Of a stretch of 17,566 nucleotides of DNA, positions 1 through 7,679 are shown one piece after another. The stretch covers positions 1-17,566 of the forward strand of contig CAZIHO010000075.1 of NCBI GenBank assembly GCA_964538875.1. The letters run 5' to 3'. The number at the start of each line of letters is the position of its first letter. Position 1 is the stretch's first letter. The notes beneath the pieces are model-generated. The model did no database searches. It was not told where the DNA came from and saw only the letters and a program-made list of their open reading frames with translations. The stretch comes from CAZIHO01 sp964538875. Lineage in GTDB: Bacteria > Pseudomonadota > Gammaproteobacteria > Chromatiales > Chromatiaceae. The position numbers and the translations under genes are program-made.

Positions 1-28
1 GGGCATGGGGCGGCCGGGCGCAGTCCCT

Positions 29-811
29 TTATGCCTGCTTGGCCCGCCCAGTCAGGTCGGCGTCAGTTAGGCGGTACAGGGCATCCAGAAACTGGACTTG
101 GAAGCTGCCGGGGCCGGATGCGGTCTCGGCGGCGATTTCGCCGGCGATGCCGACCGTGGTCATGGCGGCCACGGCAGCGTCGAGTGGGGATTCGCAAATG
201 GCAGCGAAGGCACCGGTGATAGCGCTGGCGGTGCAACCCATGCCGGTCACCCGGGTCATGAGGGGGTGCCCGTTGGCAACCCGCACCGCACGGTCGCCGG
301 CTACGATCAGGTCTTGGGGGCCGCTGACGGACACCACGCAACCTACGGCCTTAGACAGGGCCGCCGCCTCGGCGGCGATTTCGTCGGGGCTGTGGCGACT
401 ATCGACGCCCTTGGTGGTGGCGCCATCCCGAACCAGGGCGCCGATCTCACTGGCGTTGCCCCGGATGATGGTGGGACCGATCTCCCCAATGAGCCGTAAC
501 GCGGTCTGGGTCCGAAAGTGGGTCGCCCCGGCGCCCACCGGATCGAGAATAATGGGAATGCGCCTGCGCTGGGCTTCCTGGCCCGCCACCTGCATGGCTT
601 GAATCCAGGGACTGCTCAGGGTGCCCAGGTTGATGACCAAGGCCGCCGATAGCCGGGTCATTTCTGCCACTTCCTCGATGGCGTGGGCCATGACCGGCGA
701 GGCGCCCAAGGCCAGCAGGGCATTGGCGGTGCTGTTCATGACCACATAATTGGTGATGTTGTGCACCAGGGGCGCGCTATTTCTCAGCCGCGATAGGAGT
801 TGGGGGAGCAT
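29..811 (-). CDS. thiM: Hydroxyethylthiazole kinase
   Basis: ThiM phosphorylates 4-methyl-5-(2-hydroxyethyl)thiazole with ATP, salvaging the thiazole half of thiamine in the cytosol. The 260-residue product is full length for the family. Visible motifs are the N-terminal LVHNITNYVVMN substrate region (15-26), NLGTL (61-65), DPVGAGAT (90-97), RGNASEI (117-123) and VTGMGCTASA (188-197), whose Cys193 sits at the family's active-site cysteine position; GPGSF follows near the C-terminus. The ATG start has an AGAAGG-like ribosome site about 7 nt upstream. It lies 41 nt downstream of ald on the same strand, so co-transcription is possible, and that spacer is too short for a TPP riboswitch. No thiD or thiE is in the window, so its usual salvage partners are elsewhere. 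Identity is secure; the operon link to ald is inference. Confidence 0.95.
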   Translation of the reverse strand: MLPQLLSRLRNSAPLVHNITNYVVMNSTANALLALGASPVMAHAIEEVAEMTRLSAALVINLGTLSSPWIQAMQVAGQEAQRRRIPIILDPVGAGATHFRTQTALRLIGEIGPTIIRGNASEIGALVRDGATTKGVDSRHSPDEIAAEAAALSKAVGCVVSVSGPQDLIVAGDRAVRVANGHPLMTRVTGMGCTASAITGAFAAICESPLDAAVAAMTTVGIAGEIAAETASGPGSFQVQFLDALYRLTDADLTGRAKQA

Positions 812-852
812 GGCCGGGCCTTCTGGTTAGTTGTTGTGATAGGGGTAGCGCG

Positions 853-1980
853 TTAGATGGAACTCGCCGCTAGCACCACCTCGGCCGGGAGCCATTCGTA
901 TCCCAGGGCCTGGGCCACCGCCGGGTGGGTGACCCGGCCGGCATGACAGTTTAGCCCAGCCCTTAGATGGGGGTCAGTGGTCAGGGCTTGGCGCCAGCCC
1001 TGGTTGGCCAGGGCCAGCACCGCTGGCAGGGTAGCGTTGTTGAGGGCGTAGGTGGAGGTGCGGGGCACCGCGCCGGGCATGTTGGGCACGCAGTAATGGA
1101 CGATGCCGTCGAGGACGAAGGTGGGTTGGGCGTGGCTGGTGGGACGGGAGGTCTCGAAGCAACCGCCTTGGTCGATGGCCACGTCCACTAGCACCGCCCC
1201 TGGTGTCATGGCGGTCAGCAGGTCTCTGGTTACCAGGCGGGGCGCCGCCGCCCCCGGAATCAGCACGGCGCCGATCACCAAGTCGGCGCTGGTCACCGCC
1301 GCCGCCAGGCTGGCCCGGTTGGCGTACAGGGTGCGGGCCCGGCCGCCGAAATGGTCCGCCAGCCGTTCCAGAGTGGCTGAATTGCGATCCAAGAGGGTAA
1401 CGTCTGCGTGCAATCCCACCGCCATTTGCGCGGCGTTAAAGCCCACCACACCGCCGCCCAGGATCACTACCTTGGCCGGCGCCACCCCCGGCACGCCGCC
1501 CAGCAACAGGCCCCGCCCGCCGTGGCTCCGCTCCAGGGCGGTGGCGCCCACCTGGATCGACAGGCGCCCGGCCACCTGGCTCATGGGGCGTAGCAGGGGC
1601 AGGCCGCCGCTGGCGTCGGTGACCGTCTCATAGGCGATGCAGGTGGCGCCGGACGCCAGCAGATCCCGCAGTTGCTCCGGGTCCGGCGCTAGGTGCAGAT
1701 AGGTGAACAGCACCTGGCCGGGCCTCAGCCAGGTCCGTTCCTGGGCCTGAGGCTCCTTGACCTTGACGATCAATTCCGCCTGGTCGAATAGCGCCTGGGC
1801 CTCGTCCAGGATCTGGGCGCCGGCCTGGCGGTAGCGGTCATCGTCGGCGCCGATGCCGGCCCCCGCGCTGCTTTCCACCAGAACCTGATGGCCATGGTGC
1901 ACCAATTCGGCCACGGATTCGGGCGTCAGTCCGACCCGGTGTTCCTGGGGTTTGATTTCACGGGGTACGCCAATGCGCAT
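853..1980 (-). CDS. ald: Alanine dehydrogenase
   Basis: Ald is the NAD-dependent enzyme that interconverts L-alanine with pyruvate plus ammonia. The 375-residue length is typical. Known catalytic and binding positions of the family are all present at the expected numbers: Arg15, Lys75 (in VKVKEP), His96 (in TYLHLA) and Asp270 (in DVAIDQGG). The Rossmann nucleotide-binding loop VILGGGVVG spans 172-180. The start ATG is preceded by GGGAG with a 7-nt gap. Upstream lie 93 nt to the rsmD stop, which should hold its promoter; I saw only a weak TTGAAA-like -35 there and no convincing -10. thiM follows 41 nt downstream on the same strand. The related transhydrogenase alpha subunit is excluded by length and by the conserved Ald C-terminal half (PNMPGAVPRTST region). 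Confidence 0.95.
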   Translation of the reverse strand: MRIGVPREIKPQEHRVGLTPESVAELVHHGHQVLVESSAGAGIGADDDRYRQAGAQILDEAQALFDQAELIVKVKEPQAQERTWLRPGQVLFTYLHLAPDPEQLRDLLASGATCIAYETVTDASGGLPLLRPMSQVAGRLSIQVGATALERSHGGRGLLLGGVPGVAPAKVVILGGGVVGFNAAQMAVGLHADVTLLDRNSATLERLADHFGGRARTLYANRASLAAAVTSADLVIGAVLIPGAAAPRLVTRDLLTAMTPGAVLVDVAIDQGGCFETSRPTSHAQPTFVLDGIVHYCVPNMPGAVPRTSTYALNNATLPAVLALANQGWRQALTTDPHLRAGLNCHAGRVTHPAVAQALGYEWLPAEVVLAASSI

Positions 1981-2073
1981 CTGGTTGCTCCCAAAAAGGG
2001 GGGATCAGGGACGGGTGGCGGTAGACACCGCGCTGCGCTGATAAGGCCTAAACTGATTGCGGTCTAGGGAATT

Positions 2074-2685
2074 TCAAGCGCTGCCGGAATCGGCGACCGG
2101 CAAGCCGGCGTCCGCCGCCCGCCAGCGGCGCAATCCATAGAGCACCGCGCCGGCTCTCTGTTCCTTATGGGGGACGAAGCCCGCTGGCCAGTCCGGGGGC
2201 GGAGCGTTGGCGCTGGTTTCAAAATAGACCAAAGCCCCGTCCGCCAGCCAGCCCCGTTCCGCTAGCCGCCGCAGGGCGGGGGTCAGCAGGGGTTCGGCGA
2301 AGGGGGGGTCCAGAAATACCAGGTCGAAGGGGCCGCCGGTCCCGGCCAGCCAGTCCAGGGCGTCCGCTTGGATGACCCGCGCTTCCGCCAGGTCCAGGGT
2401 GGTCAGGTGTTCCCGCAGGGCGGCCACGGCGCGGCGCTCCCGGTCAATGAGCGTCACCTGGCCGGCGCCCCGGGACGCTGCTTCCAGGCCCAGGGCACCG
2501 GAGCCGGCGAACAGGTCCAGACAGCGGGCTCCCGGCAGCCAGGGTTGCAGCCAGTTGAACAGGGTCTCCCGCACCCGGTCGCCGCTGGGGCGGAGGCCCG
2601 GCAGGTCGGGAAAGCGCAGCCGGCGGCCCCGGTGGCGGCCGCCGATGATGCGGACCTGGTTGGTGGGCACGGGTTTGCCTCGCAT
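2074..2685 (-). CDS. rsmD: 16S rRNA (guanine966-N2)-methyltransferase RsmD
   Basis: RsmD is a SAM-dependent methyltransferase that makes m2G966 in 16S rRNA on the assembling small subunit. The 203-residue protein begins with the typical IIGG.HRGRRL segment (13-23) and the RPSGDRVRETLFNWL segment (32-46). The SAM-binding motif I LDLFAGSGALGLEA spans 56-69, and the catalytic DPPF motif is at 126-129 (FLDPPF). It starts 14 nt after the stop of the upstream M16 gene on the same strand, which suggests one operon. No strong Shine-Dalgarno sequence precedes the ATG, so translation may depend on coupling to the upstream gene. The linkage to M16 peptidases and ftsY is the familiar gammaproteobacterial arrangement. 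Its last ~20 residues look like a non-conserved tail. Confidence 0.95.
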   Translation of the reverse strand: MRGKPVPTNQVRIIGGRHRGRRLRFPDLPGLRPSGDRVRETLFNWLQPWLPGARCLDLFAGSGALGLEAASRGAGQVTLIDRERRAVAALREHLTTLDLAEARVIQADALDWLAGTGGPFDLVFLDPPFAEPLLTPALRRLAERGWLADGALVYFETSANAPPPDWPAGFVPHKEQRAGAVLYGLRRWRAADAGLPVADSGSA

Positions 2686-2699
2686 GGGCCGTGCCGGGT

Positions 2700-4052
2700 C
2701 TAGGGCGCTGGCTTGGCGTCTCCGGCCCCGGCGGGCGGGTTGGGTCCGACCAGGATGGTGTCGAACTTGGCGGGATCCACGCGGCGCTGGAAGGCGTCCC
2801 GAATTTGCCCGGTGCTGACCGCTTCCACCTGGGTGGTAAGTTGATCCAGGTAATCCAGGGGCAGGCCATAGAAGCCGATCACCGCCAGGTACTCGATGAT
2901 CTTGGCGTTGCTGGCGATGCGCAGGGGGAAGCCGCCAGTAATGTTTTTCTTGGCGTCCTCCAACTCCTTGGCGGTGGGTCCCTGGTCCCGGAACCGGTTG
3001 AGGGTGTCCAACAGGACCTTCTTGGCTTCCTCGGCCTGGCTGTTCTTGGTCTGCAACCCCAGGATGAAGGGGCCTTTTTCGCGCATGGGCACGAAATAGC
3101 TGGACACGCTGTAGGACAGACCCCGCTTTTCCCGTACTTCCTCGCTCAGCAGGGACACCAACCCGTTGCCGCCCAAGATGTGGTTGCCCACATACAACGG
3201 GAAGTAATCTGGGTCGGTGCGGGTCATGCCCGGCTGACCCAGATACAGGTGGGCCTGGGTGGAGGGAAAGGGAATCCGTTGCTGACTGCCGGTGCCGTCC
3301 GGAACCGGGGGCAGGGCTGGCGCAGGGGCGCCCGCCGCCAGTCCGCTGGTGATCCGTTCCGCGATCTGTTCTGCCTGGGTCCGGTCGATGGCGCCCACTA
3401 GGGCCACCACCGCGTTTTTGGCCACGTAGTATCGCTGGTAGAAATTCCTCAACTGGTCCTGGGTCAAGCCTGGCACGGATTCCAGGGTGCCGCTAGGGTC
3501 GCTGGCGTAGGGATGATCCCCGTACAGGGCCCGGTACAGGGCCTTCTGGGCCACGCTACCCGGTTGTTGTTCATCCTGGCTCAAGGCCACCAGGGTGTTC
3601 TTACGCTGACGTTCCAGGTCCGCCGCCGGGAAATTGGGCTTGCCGATCACCGCCGTCAGGGTGTCCAGGGTGATGCCCAGGGCCGGTTCCCGGGTCAAGG
3701 TCCGGGAACTGACCCAGGCCATGTCCCTCAGTGCGCCGGTGGAGCAACTGGAGCCGACGCCTTCCAGCCGTTCGGCGATCTGGTCCACGCTCCATTCCCC
3801 AGCGCCCTGGGTGAGCATGGCGCTGGTCAGGCTAGCCAGTCCGGCCTGGCCTTCGTCCCGGGCGCTGCCGGCGTTGAACACCACCCGCAGGTCCAGGATG
3901 GGGATTTCCCGGGCTTCCACGAACAGAACCTTGGCGCCCTGGCTGGTTTCCCAGGTCTGGATCTTGGGCGCCGCCAGCAGGGGCTGGGCGGCGATCAGCA
4001 TCAGGCCCAGCAGTAACCCGGTGCTGGCGCGGCGTGCGTTAGCGAATGCCAT
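2700..4052 (-). CDS. M16 family peptidase homologue, non-catalytic subunit
   Basis: A 450-residue protein of the M16 (pitrilysin / mitochondrial processing peptidase) family. A hydrophobic stretch at about 11-27 ending in a small-residue cleavage region suggests secretion to the periplasm. The N-terminal M16 domain lacks the zinc motif: where HxxEH is expected, after DEGQAG, the sequence reads GLASLTSAML (71-80). The C-terminal domain keeps the conserved REKRGLSYSV segment (307-316), with the Arg/Tyr pair that M16 partner subunits use to bind substrate. This is the alpha-like, catalytically inactive partner of the adjacent upstream gene, whose 3' end it overlaps by 14 nt. A good GGAGG ribosome site sits 5 nt before its ATG. 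A heterodimeric protease, as in mitochondrial processing peptidase, is the likely arrangement. Substrates are unknown. Confidence 0.9.
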   Translation of the reverse strand: MAFANARRASTGLLLGLMLIAAQPLLAAPKIQTWETSQGAKVLFVEAREIPILDLRVVFNAGSARDEGQAGLASLTSAMLTQGAGEWSVDQIAERLEGVGSSCSTGALRDMAWVSSRTLTREPALGITLDTLTAVIGKPNFPAADLERQRKNTLVALSQDEQQPGSVAQKALYRALYGDHPYASDPSGTLESVPGLTQDQLRNFYQRYYVAKNAVVALVGAIDRTQAEQIAERITSGLAAGAPAPALPPVPDGTGSQQRIPFPSTQAHLYLGQPGMTRTDPDYFPLYVGNHILGGNGLVSLLSEEVREKRGLSYSVSSYFVPMREKGPFILGLQTKNSQAEEAKKVLLDTLNRFRDQGPTAKELEDAKKNITGGFPLRIASNAKIIEYLAVIGFYGLPLDYLDQLTTQVEAVSTGQIRDAFQRRVDPAKFDTILVGPNPPAGAGDAKPAP

Positions 4053-5403
4053 GGTAGCCTCCGGCGCTGGCCCGGCGCCTGGGCGTATCGGGCATGGGTT
4101 GGGGATCGAGCACCGCCACCGTGAGACGGTCGTCGGTCAGGTATTTCTTAGCCACTGCCTGGACTTGCTCGGCGGTGATGGCGGAGATCTTGTCCACGTA
4201 CTGGTCCGCTAGGCGCCAATCCCGGCCGGTGGCTTCCAGCATGCCGATCTGCATGGCCTGGTAGTACACTGAATCCCGCTCGAACACCTTGGCGGCGATC
4301 ACCCGGTTGCGCACCCGCTCCAATTCCGCCGCCGTCACCGGTTCGGTTTTGAGGGCTTCGATTTCCTGACGGATGGCCTGTTCCACCTGGGCGATGTCCC
4401 GGCCCTGAGCTGCGTTGGCTTCCAGTTCCAACAGGCCGGGGCGCAGGTCGAAAGCGTCGTAGCCTACGTTGATAGCGGACGCCACCTCAGTACCCCTCAC
4501 CAGCTTACGGCTCAAGCGGGAACTGGAGCCGCCATCCAGAATCTCGGTGAGCATCTCTAGGGCGTAGGGCTCCCAGTCCTCGCCGGTACCGATCACCGGT
4601 GTCTTGTAGCCCATCAGCAAATAGGGCTCCTGGGCCGGCGCCTTGACCACCAGACGCTTGGTTCCCAGTTGCTCCGGTTCGGTACGGGGTTTCGGCGGCT
4701 GAATCTTTTCCGGCTTCAGGGGGCCGAAATGTTGTTCCGCCAGGGCCATGACCTGGTTGGGGTCCACGTCCCCCACCACCACCAGGATGGCATTGTTGGG
4801 GGCATACCATTGCCGGTACCAATCGCGCACGTCCTGGGCGGTCATACTGTCCAGATCCCCCATCCAGCCGATGACGGGATGGTGATAGGGGGAGACATCG
4901 AAGGCGGTGGCGTGGAAGCGCTCCACGGTCATGGCTTCCGGATCATCCTCGGTGCGCATGCGCCGTTCCTCCTTGACCACCTGGATTTCCTTGGCGAATT
5001 CCTCCGGCGGCAGACTGGCGTTGCGCATCCGGTCCGCTTCCAGCTCGAAGGACACCGGCAGCCGGTCCTTGGCCAGGTTCTGGAAGTAAGCGGTGTAGTC
5101 CCGGTTGGTGAAGGCATTTTCGTCGCCGCCGTTGGCGGACACGATGCGGGAGAATTCTCCCGGCGGGTGTTGGGCGGTCCCCTTGAACATCATGTGTTCC
5201 AGGACGTGGGAAATGCCGGTGCCGCCGCCGTTCTCATAGCTGGACCCGACCCGGTACCAGACTTGGGAGGTGACGATGGGCGCCCGGTGGTCTTCCTTGA
5301 TGATGACCTTGAGGCCATTGTCCAAAATTCGTTCCTTGACCCGGTCATCCGCTTGGGCGGCTAAGCTCAGGGGCAGGAGTAAGGCTAGCCAATAAGCTCG
5401 CAT
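4039..5403 (-). CDS. M16 family zinc metallopeptidase, catalytic subunit
   Basis: A 454-residue secreted metallopeptidase of family M16. The zinc-binding HxxEH motif is H66-V-L-E69-H70, and the third ligand, Glu146 in VVKEERR, lies 76 residues after the second histidine, the usual spacing. The C-terminal domain contains GGSSSRLSRKLV, typical of active subunits. I chose the ATG at 5403 rather than an in-frame start at 5559: it gives a clean signal peptide (MRAYWLALLLPLSLAAQA) and has GAGGT about 6 nt upstream, while the longer form would bury that signal behind 52 atypical residues. It is followed with a 14-nt overlap by a homologue lacking the zinc site, so the two probably form a heterodimer. 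It is divergent from ftsY across 158 nt; I saw no convincing promoter for it there. Confidence 0.93.
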   Translation of the reverse strand: MRAYWLALLLPLSLAAQADDRVKERILDNGLKVIIKEDHRAPIVTSQVWYRVGSSYENGGGTGISHVLEHMMFKGTAQHPPGEFSRIVSANGGDENAFTNRDYTAYFQNLAKDRLPVSFELEADRMRNASLPPEEFAKEIQVVKEERRMRTEDDPEAMTVERFHATAFDVSPYHHPVIGWMGDLDSMTAQDVRDWYRQWYAPNNAILVVVGDVDPNQVMALAEQHFGPLKPEKIQPPKPRTEPEQLGTKRLVVKAPAQEPYLLMGYKTPVIGTGEDWEPYALEMLTEILDGGSSSRLSRKLVRGTEVASAINVGYDAFDLRPGLLELEANAAQGRDIAQVEQAIRQEIEALKTEPVTAAELERVRNRVIAAKVFERDSVYYQAMQIGMLEATGRDWRLADQYVDKISAITAEQVQAVAKKYLTDDRLTVAVLDPQPMPDTPRRRASAGGYHGIR

Positions 5404-5561
5404 ACAAGACCTCGCGTGTAAGAAAGGCGTGGCGGTGATCGATCTGCTAGGATCAGAAACCGGGTCCCCGGGCGCTCTCATCCAGGGAGGCGCCTTGGGG
5501 TTCCGCCGGTCACTGGTTAGTGAGGCAAACTTTCCCAAGGTTCCCAGGCCCAGGCGCACCT

Positions 5562-6539
5562 ATGTTTGGATTCGGTAAACGCAAGCCCAAGGAGGTTCCC
5601 GCAGAACCTCAAGAACAGAACTCTGGCCTATTCGGACGGTTGCGGTCTCGTTTGGCGCGCACCCGCCAAACGCTCGCGGACGGCCTGGCCAATCTGTTCC
5701 TGGGCCGCAAGACCATCGACGCGGAGTTGCTCGATGAGTTGGAGACCCTGCTGATCAGCGCGGACATCGGGGTGGATGCCAGCGGCCGGATCATCGCCGA
5801 CCTGGCGGCCCGCGTCAAACGCAAGGAGTTGAGCGACCCGCAAGCCCTGTACCAGGTGCTCAAGGATCGCCTGCGGGAAGTGCTGGCGGCCTGCCAGGCG
5901 CCGGTGCGCACCGCCGCCCCCGGCCGGCCCCAGGTAATCCTGGTGGTGGGCGTCAACGGCGCCGGCAAGACCACCACCATCGGCAAGCTGGCCCAGCGCC
6001 TGTTGCAGGAGGGTAATAGCGTGATGCTGGCGGCGGGGGATACCTTCCGGGCCGCCGCCATCGAGCAGTTGCAGACTTGGGGCGAGCGCAACGGCGTGCC
6101 AGTGATCGCCCAACACCAGGGGGCGGACAGTGCCTCGGTGCTGTTCGACGCCCTGGAGGCGGCCACCGCCCGGGGGATCGACGTGCTGATCGCCGACACC
6201 GCCGGGCGTCTGCACACCAAGAACAACCTGATGGATGAATTGGCCAAGATTGCCCGGGTGATGAAGAAAATCGACCCCGACGCGCCCCACGAGGTCATGT
6301 TGGTGCTGGACGCCACCACCGGCCAGAATGGACTCAATCAGGCCCGGCAATTCAATCAGGCCATTCCCCTCACCGGTATCAGCCTCACCAAGCTGGACGG
6401 CACCGCCAAGGGCGGTATCCTGTTCGCCATTGCCGAGCAAATGCGCATTCCCCTGCGCTTCATCGGGGTTGGGGAGTCCCTGGAGGATCTGCGTCCGTTC
6501 GACCCGGACGAATTCATCGCTGCCCTTCTGGAGAAATAA
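5562..6539 (+). CDS. ftsY: Signal recognition particle receptor FtsY
   Basis: FtsY is the membrane-associated SRP receptor GTPase that docks SRP-bound ribosomes at the translocon. The 325-residue product has a short N-terminal region (about 25 residues, starting MFGFGKRKP) in place of the long acidic A domain of the E. coli protein, then the NG domain. GTPase motifs are clear: GVNGAGKTTT (P-loop), DTFRAAAIEQL, DTAGR and TKLDGTAKGG. I chose the ATG at 5562 over an in-frame GTG at 5520 because MFGFGK is the normal FtsY opening and no ribosome site precedes the GTG; the site before 5562 is itself weak. After the stop, a CAGGGGC/GCCCTG hairpin (6549-6566) lacks a T-run, so I see no intrinsic terminator and read-through into rpoH is possible. 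ftsE and ftsX, which often follow ftsY, are absent. Confidence 0.97.
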   Translation: MFGFGKRKPKEVPAEPQEQNSGLFGRLRSRLARTRQTLADGLANLFLGRKTIDAELLDELETLLISADIGVDASGRIIADLAARVKRKELSDPQALYQVLKDRLREVLAACQAPVRTAAPGRPQVILVVGVNGAGKTTTIGKLAQRLLQEGNSVMLAAGDTFRAAAIEQLQTWGERNGVPVIAQHQGADSASVLFDALEAATARGIDVLIADTAGRLHTKNNLMDELAKIARVMKKIDPDAPHEVMLVLDATTGQNGLNQARQFNQAIPLTGISLTKLDGTAKGGILFAIAEQMRIPLRFIGVGESLEDLRPFDPDEFIAALLEK

Positions 6540-6611
6540 GGGTCCTGCCAGGGGCCGGTTGCCCTGTGGGAGCCAGGCTCCGGCGGCCCAGTGTCAGTCT
6601 CTCAATCTCAC

Positions 6612-6640
6612 GGAACTTTCCCCAGGAGTTAGCACTCTTA
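6612..6640 (+). promoter_or_regulatory. Sigma-E-like promoter of rpoH
   Basis: GGAACTT at 6612-6618 matches the sigma-E (RpoE) -35 consensus. After a 17-nt spacer comes TCTTA at 6636-6640, a 4-of-5 match to the TCTGA type of -10. E. coli rpoH has a sigma-E promoter (P3) of the same form with a 16-nt spacer. The predicted start, near 6646, falls inside the CIRCE operator. This is a by-eye match and no mapped start is available. Confidence 0.5.
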
Positions 6641-6655
6641 CCGCGTGAGTGCTAG
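6629..6655 (+). promoter_or_regulatory. CIRCE operator (HrcA binding site) upstream of rpoH
   Basis: TTAGCACTC (6629-6637), nine bases, then GAGTGCTAG (6647-6655). This matches the CIRCE consensus TTAGCACTC-N9-GAGTGCTAA at 17 of 18 positions; only the last base differs. CIRCE is the operator of the heat-shock repressor HrcA, usually found before groESL or dnaK operons. Here it lies 69 nt before the rpoH ATG and overlaps the -10 and expected start of the sigma-E-like promoter, a position suited to repression. hrcA itself is not in the window. Confidence 0.9.
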
Positions 6656-6663
6656 AAATAACC

Positions 6664-6693
6664 TTGGCGAAACCCCGTTGGGGGTGGTAAGCT
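6664..6693 (+). promoter_or_regulatory. Possible sigma-70 promoter of rpoH, downstream of CIRCE
   Basis: TTGGCG (6664-6669) and TAAGCT (6688-6693) are separated by 18 nt. The -35 is good and the -10 is weak. It starts 8 nt after the CIRCE element, so HrcA bound there could also hinder it. Tentative. Confidence 0.25.
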
Positions 6694-6724
6694 AATCCAT
6701 AGTGAAATACTGGGGTATAGACGG

Positions 6725-7570
6725 ATGAGCAACGATAAGGCCCTCATGATCCTGCCGGTTGGAAGCATCGACGCTTACATCAGCGCAGCCTACCAATTGC
6801 CCATGTTGACCCTGGAAGAAGAGCAGGGTCTGGCCAGACGGTTACGGGATCATCAGGATTTGGAAGCTGCGCGTCGCTTGGTGATGTCCCATCTGCGCTT
6901 CGTCATCCGGGTGGCCAGGGGCTACACCGGCTATGGCCTGCCCCTCCAGGACCTGATCCAGGAAGGTGCGGTAGGCTTGATGAAGGCGGTGCGCCGCTTT
7001 GATCCCGATATGGGTGTGCGTCTGGTCTCCTTCGCCGTCCACTGGATCCGGGCTGAGATCCACGAATTCATTCTGCGCAATTGGCGCATCGTCAAGGTCG
7101 CCACCACCAAGGCCCAGCGCAAGCTGTTCTTCAACCTGCGCAGCGTCAAGAAGCGTCTTGGCTGGTTCTCCCGCGCTGAAGTGGAGGACGTGGCCCGTGA
7201 ATTGGGCGTCAAGCCGGAAGCGGTGCTGGAAATGGAAGCCCGCATGTCCAATCACGACCTGGCCTTCGACGGCACCGACACCGACGAGGAAAATTCCGCC
7301 CCAGTGCCGGCCGGTTATATCCCGGACCTGCGCATGGAACCCTCCGCCCAGCTAGAAATGGCGGACAGCGCCGCCAACCAGCGGGAGCAACTGTACGCCG
7401 CCCTGGACGGCCTGGACCCGCGCAGCCGCGCCATCCTGGACGCCCGCTGGCTGGGGGAGACCAAGCCGACTCTTCAGGAGTTGGCGGACCAATATGGCGT
7501 ATCCGCCGAGCGCATTCGCCAGATTGAAAAGGCGGCTATGGTCAAGATCCGGGGCCAACTGCACCTCTAG
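6725..7570 (+). CDS. rpoH: RNA polymerase sigma-32 (heat-shock) factor
   Basis: RpoH directs RNA polymerase to heat-shock promoters. The 281-residue protein has sigma region 1.2/2 from about residue 15 to 125 (SHLRFVIRVARGYTGYGLPLQDLIQEG, then the SFAVHWIRAEIHEFILRNW helix). The RpoH-box QRKLFFNLR at 131-139 separates it from RpoD and RpoS. The C-terminal region 4.2 helix-turn-helix contains YGVSAERIRQIEKAAM. A weak GGGGT lies about 9 nt before the ATG. Regulation is suggested by the upstream CIRCE operator and the sigma-E-like promoter. The start codon could also pair with downstream bases (ATGAG 6725-6729 with CTCAT 6743-6747), which would resemble an RNA thermometer but is a short stem. 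The gene is followed by an intrinsic terminator. Identity is secure. Confidence 0.97.
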   Translation: MSNDKALMILPVGSIDAYISAAYQLPMLTLEEEQGLARRLRDHQDLEAARRLVMSHLRFVIRVARGYTGYGLPLQDLIQEGAVGLMKAVRRFDPDMGVRLVSFAVHWIRAEIHEFILRNWRIVKVATTKAQRKLFFNLRSVKKRLGWFSRAEVEDVARELGVKPEAVLEMEARMSNHDLAFDGTDTDEENSAPVPAGYIPDLRMEPSAQLEMADSAANQREQLYAALDGLDPRSRAILDARWLGETKPTLQELADQYGVSAERIRQIEKAAMVKIRGQLHL

Positions 7571-7593
7571 GCCGGTCTTGACGCTCAGTTCCG

Positions 7594-7617
7594 GCCCGCC
7601 TTAGCGCGGGCTTTTTT
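7594..7617 (+). terminator. Intrinsic terminator after rpoH
   Basis: A 6-bp GC-only stem, GCCCGC (7594-7599) pairing with GCGGGC (7606-7611), with a 6-nt loop and directly followed by six T (7612-7617). It starts 23 nt after the rpoH stop and separates rpoH from the next gene. Confidence 0.9.
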
Positions 7618-7679
7618 GTGTCCGTGCGCTAGCCGGCGCGGCGGCATCCCGGTCAGCTTCAAGCGGGGAGATTGCGCCC

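Noticed and set aside
812..852. TPP riboswitch in front of thiM
   Set aside because: Only 41 nt separate thiM from ald, far too short for the riboswitch, and no THI-box-like sequence is visible.
5520..5561. Longer FtsY starting at GTG 5520
   Set aside because: No ribosome site precedes the GTG, the added residues are atypical, and the protein normally begins MFGF as at 5562.
6549..6566. Intrinsic terminator between ftsY and rpoH
   Set aside because: The CAGGGGC/GCCCTG stem has no following T-run, so it is not an intrinsic terminator.
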